Shown here: positions 61,831 through 64,000 of the stretch, one piece after another
Layout: each line of letters begins with the position of its first letter
Position numbering within the stretch: position 1 is the first letter of the stretch
Assembly: GCF_013340935.1 (NCBI RefSeq)
Contig: NZ_WHOS01000002.1
Location: 1 to 64,000 of the forward strand
DNA length: 64,000 nt
From: Azospirillum melinis
GTDB lineage: Bacteria > Pseudomonadota > Alphaproteobacteria > Azospirillales > Azospirillaceae
Direction of reading: 5' to 3'
The notes under the pieces: generated by a model
Database searches by the model: none
Told to the model about the DNA's origin: nothing
The model's input: the letters and a program-made list of their open reading frames with translations, nothing else
Made by a program: the position numbers and the translations under genes

Positions 61831-63534
61831 ATGCATCCCAGCCCGCGTCGCAGGCTTACGGGTCTGTCCGTCCTCTTCTTCGCCCTGCTGCTCCTCGCTG
61901 CCCTGCCGCGGACCGGCTGGGCCCATGCCGTCCTGATGGAGTCCGTGCCGGCCGACGGCGCCAGCCTCGACGCCGCGCCGGCAGCCCTGTCGCTGGAGTT
62001 CAATGAACCTGTCACTCCGGTCCGCATCCAACTACTCGACGGGCAGGGGCAGGACATGGCCGATCCGCAGGGTGCGCTGGCGGAGAACAACCGCGTCCGC
62101 CTCGCCCTGCCGCCGGGTCTGTCGAAGGGCCTGTACGTCGCCAGCTATCGCGTCACCTCCGCGGACGGCCATCCCGTCGCAGGTTCATTCACGTTCGGAA
62201 TCGGTGTGACGCCGGCACCGACGACCGGCACGCCCCCGGTGGACGATCCGTCCCGGGCTGCCGCCTTCGCCGGGCTGCTGCTGCGGGCGATGCACTATGC
62301 CGCCCTGCTGGCGGGGACCGGGGGTGGCCTGTTCCTGGTGCTGGTGACCGGGCGCTGGGCACCGCTCAACGACCGCCTGAAACCCGCGCTGTGCCTGATG
62401 CTGCTGGTGGCCGGCCTGTCGGCGGCGGGGCTGGTGGGAGTGACCGGGGCGACTCTGGCCGGCCAGCCGCTGGCCGCCCTGGCGACAGCAGCACCCTGGA
62501 GCATCGGGGCGGGGAGCAGCGTCGGCCTCAGCGCCGGCATCGCTCTGCTGGCCCTGCTCTGCTCGGCTTGCGGCTTGACCATCGAGGCCCGCTCTGCGAT
62601 GGGACCGGCGCTGCTGGTGGTGGGGGCGTTGCTGGGGGCTGCCTCACTGGCCGCCACCGGCCACGCCGCCACGGCTCCTCCCCGCTGGCTGAGTGCACCG
62701 CTTGTCGGCCTGCACGGGCTGATGGCGGCCTTCTGGGTCGGCGCCTTCTGGCCGTTGTCCATGGCACTGCGCCTGGAATCCCCGGCCGAGGCCGCGAGGC
62801 TGACGCGCCGCTTCTCGCGCATCGCCATCGGTGCCGTGGCCGCTCTGGCCGGAGCCGGCATGGTTCTGTCCGCGATCCAACTCCAGTCGGTGCAGGCCGT
62901 GCTGTCCAGCGGCTATGGTTGGCTATGGCTGGGTAAGATGCTGGCAGTCCTGCTGCTGCTCGCACTGGCAGCGTGGAACCGGCAATTCCTGACTCCTGCC
63001 CTGGACAGGAACGGTGACCGGAGTGGCGACCGCGCCGTCAGGTCCCTGCGGCGGAGCATCGGCCTGGAGATGGCGGCGGCAGGAACCGCCCTACTGCTGA
63101 CGGCGGCCTTCGCCCTGACGCCGCCGCCGCGCGCACTCCATGCAAACGAGGAGAAGCCGCCGGCCGGCTTTTCCGCCGTCACGGTGAAAGGCGGGCTCAT
63201 CGCCCTCATCGACGTCGGCCCGGCCAGTCCTGGGCGCAACGGCGTCCGGCTTCACCTTCAGAACGAGGACGGCAAACCGGTTGCCGCCCGTGAGGTGACG
63301 ATGAATTGGGAGCTTCCTTCGGCGGGTGTGGCTCCGCTGCGGCATGCCCTGACGAGCTTCGGTCCCGGCTTCTTCGGAGCCGACGACACGACGCTGCCGC
63401 TGGCCGGGCAATGGTCGTTGCGCCTTGAGGTGCTGATCGACGATTTCGACAAGCGGGTGTTCCAGACGGAGGTTCCGATCAGGGAAACGCCGGCAAGCAC
63501 GGAGGGGATTCCCACGAGCCCGAACCTTCGCTAG
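61831..63534 (+). CDS. CopC-CopD fusion, copper importer
   Basis: The protein has 567 residues. The signal peptide ends before about His32 (GWA|HAVLMESVPADGA), the CopC-type copper N-terminus. The CopC domain spans about 32-125 (LSLEFNEPVTPVRIQLLDG, ASYRVTSADGHPVAGSFTFGI). The CopD membrane part (about 150-430, eight or so helices with LHGLMAAFWVGAFWP) follows. A C-terminal extra periplasmic domain of about 130 residues (PAGFSAVTVKGGLIALIDV onward) resembles a FixH/YtkA-like module. It is the third gene of the copper unit. Confidence 0.87.
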   Translation: MHPSPRRRLTGLSVLFFALLLLAALPRTGWAHAVLMESVPADGASLDAAPAALSLEFNEPVTPVRIQLLDGQGQDMADPQGALAENNRVRLALPPGLSKGLYVASYRVTSADGHPVAGSFTFGIGVTPAPTTGTPPVDDPSRAAAFAGLLLRAMHYAALLAGTGGGLFLVLVTGRWAPLNDRLKPALCLMLLVAGLSAAGLVGVTGATLAGQPLAALATAAPWSIGAGSSVGLSAGIALLALLCSACGLTIEARSAMGPALLVVGALLGAASLAATGHAATAPPRWLSAPLVGLHGLMAAFWVGAFWPLSMALRLESPAEAARLTRRFSRIAIGAVAALAGAGMVLSAIQLQSVQAVLSSGYGWLWLGKMLAVLLLLALAAWNRQFLTPALDRNGDRSGDRAVRSLRRSIGLEMAAAGTALLLTAAFALTPPPRALHANEEKPPAGFSAVTVKGGLIALIDVGPASPGRNGVRLHLQNEDGKPVAAREVTMNWELPSAGVAPLRHALTSFGPGFFGADDTTLPLAGQWSLRLEVLIDDFDKRVFQTEVPIRETPASTEGIPTSPNLR

Positions 63535-63572
63535 AATCGAGCCCGGTCCCGCCATCCACGGTCTTCGATCCC

Positions 63573-63947
63573 ATGGTCAACAGCGCTGACAACTCCAGCC
63601 CGTCCATCGATCTCCGCTGTGACCATTGCGGCCGGCCACATGGGCAGATGCTTCGTTGCCTGCCCGACGGCCGTTGGCTGTCGCCCGACAACGGGTGGAT
63701 CGACGCCAACGGCGACCAGGCGTCCTGGCCGGATGTCGTCGACTACGCCCGTCTGCGTCACTCGCGTGCCGTTGTCGGTCTCTACCGTCAGTCGGCAGCG
63801 GCAAGGATGGCCGCTGAGGTCAGTCACCGGCTCTGCCGTCGCTGCCACCTCGTGACCGGTCGCGAGGAACATCGACGGGTGGCGCGACTGCGGGCCCTCA
63901 CGCGCTTCGCCCTCGGCGACCTGTTCGACGGCACCTACGCCGTCTGA
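63573..63947 (+). CDS. Small protein with two C-x-x-C units, unknown
   Basis: The protein has 124 residues. CDHCGRPHG near the start and RLCRRCHLVTGREEH near residue 85 could together bind zinc. The tail is Arg-rich and ends RFALGDLFDGTYAV. The pattern recalls small HNH-like or zinc-finger proteins whose family I cannot name. It follows the CopCD gene by 38 bases but is not clearly linked to copper. Confidence 0.6.
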   Translation: MVNSADNSSPSIDLRCDHCGRPHGQMLRCLPDGRWLSPDNGWIDANGDQASWPDVVDYARLRHSRAVVGLYRQSAAARMAAEVSHRLCRRCHLVTGREEHRRVARLRALTRFALGDLFDGTYAV

Positions 63948-64000
63948 GCGGCGGCCGGACACGCGCAGGCAAGCCCGGCGCATAAATCACTGAAGCCCGG

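Overview
The window is GC-rich chromosomal DNA, densely packed on both strands. Gene content (choline-sulfate use, several two-component and cyclic-nucleotide regulators, a full kdp operon, Tat-exported solute binders, multi-PAS kinases) points to an alphaproteobacterium. An Azospirillum-like member of the Rhodospirillales is my best guess, inferred from gene style only. I see no rRNA, tRNA, CRISPR array, IS element or phage module.

Left part (1-15.2 kb): a truncated Tat-exported gene faces a LysR regulator. It is followed by an amino-acid locus: a gamma-glutamyltransferase-like Ntn hydrolase, an FCD-type GntR regulator, a four-gene polar amino-acid ABC system, and a class IV aminotransferase-fold protein that has Asn where the PLP lysine is expected. 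A CLC channel with CBS domains comes next. A LysR regulator is divergent from choline sulfatase (betC) and a choline-binding protein (choX), and an aldehyde dehydrogenase faces them.

Signalling part (15.4-26.7 kb): a GAF/multi-PAS hybrid histidine kinase with two receiver domains, a stand-alone receiver, a TerB/DUF533 protein, a CBS-pair protein, an SLC13-type transporter, and a Cache-PAS-GGDEF diguanylate cyclase. Then come a structured RNA with a terminator, a small oxidase-subunit-I-like membrane protein, and a LysR/cupin pair.

Most notable part (26.7-41.3 kb): an island of secreted proteins with curlin-like repeats. It holds three exported proteins sharing the core A-x-G-x-G-N-x-A-x-Q (one is five in-register repeats of 33 residues), a CsgG/HfaB-like lipoprotein fused to peptidoglycan-binding and DUF4384 domains, an OmpA-like protein, a second DUF4384 protein, a CHASE2 nucleotide cyclase, a secreted caspase-FGE fusion, paired DUF4399 proteins and a CRP-family regulator. 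Five CRP-like palindromes (TGTGAGC...CACA type) lie upstream of five transcription units, each about 30-33 bp from a plausible -10 box. I read this as a cyclic-nucleotide-controlled, curli-like surface or envelope system that is not the classical csg operon.

Right part (41.3-64 kb): RidA and TetR genes with three operator palindromes, a cytochrome c, a LysR gene flanked by two copies of one palindrome, a Fur-box-controlled DUF3649/PepSY/DUF3325 iron cluster, a gamma-carbonic anhydrase, the kdpFABCDE operon with a duplicated promoter element in front of an extra small membrane gene, an SBP-less NitT/TauT-type ABC transporter behind a candidate leader peptide, and a copper cluster (DUF2946, YcnI, CopC-CopD fusion).
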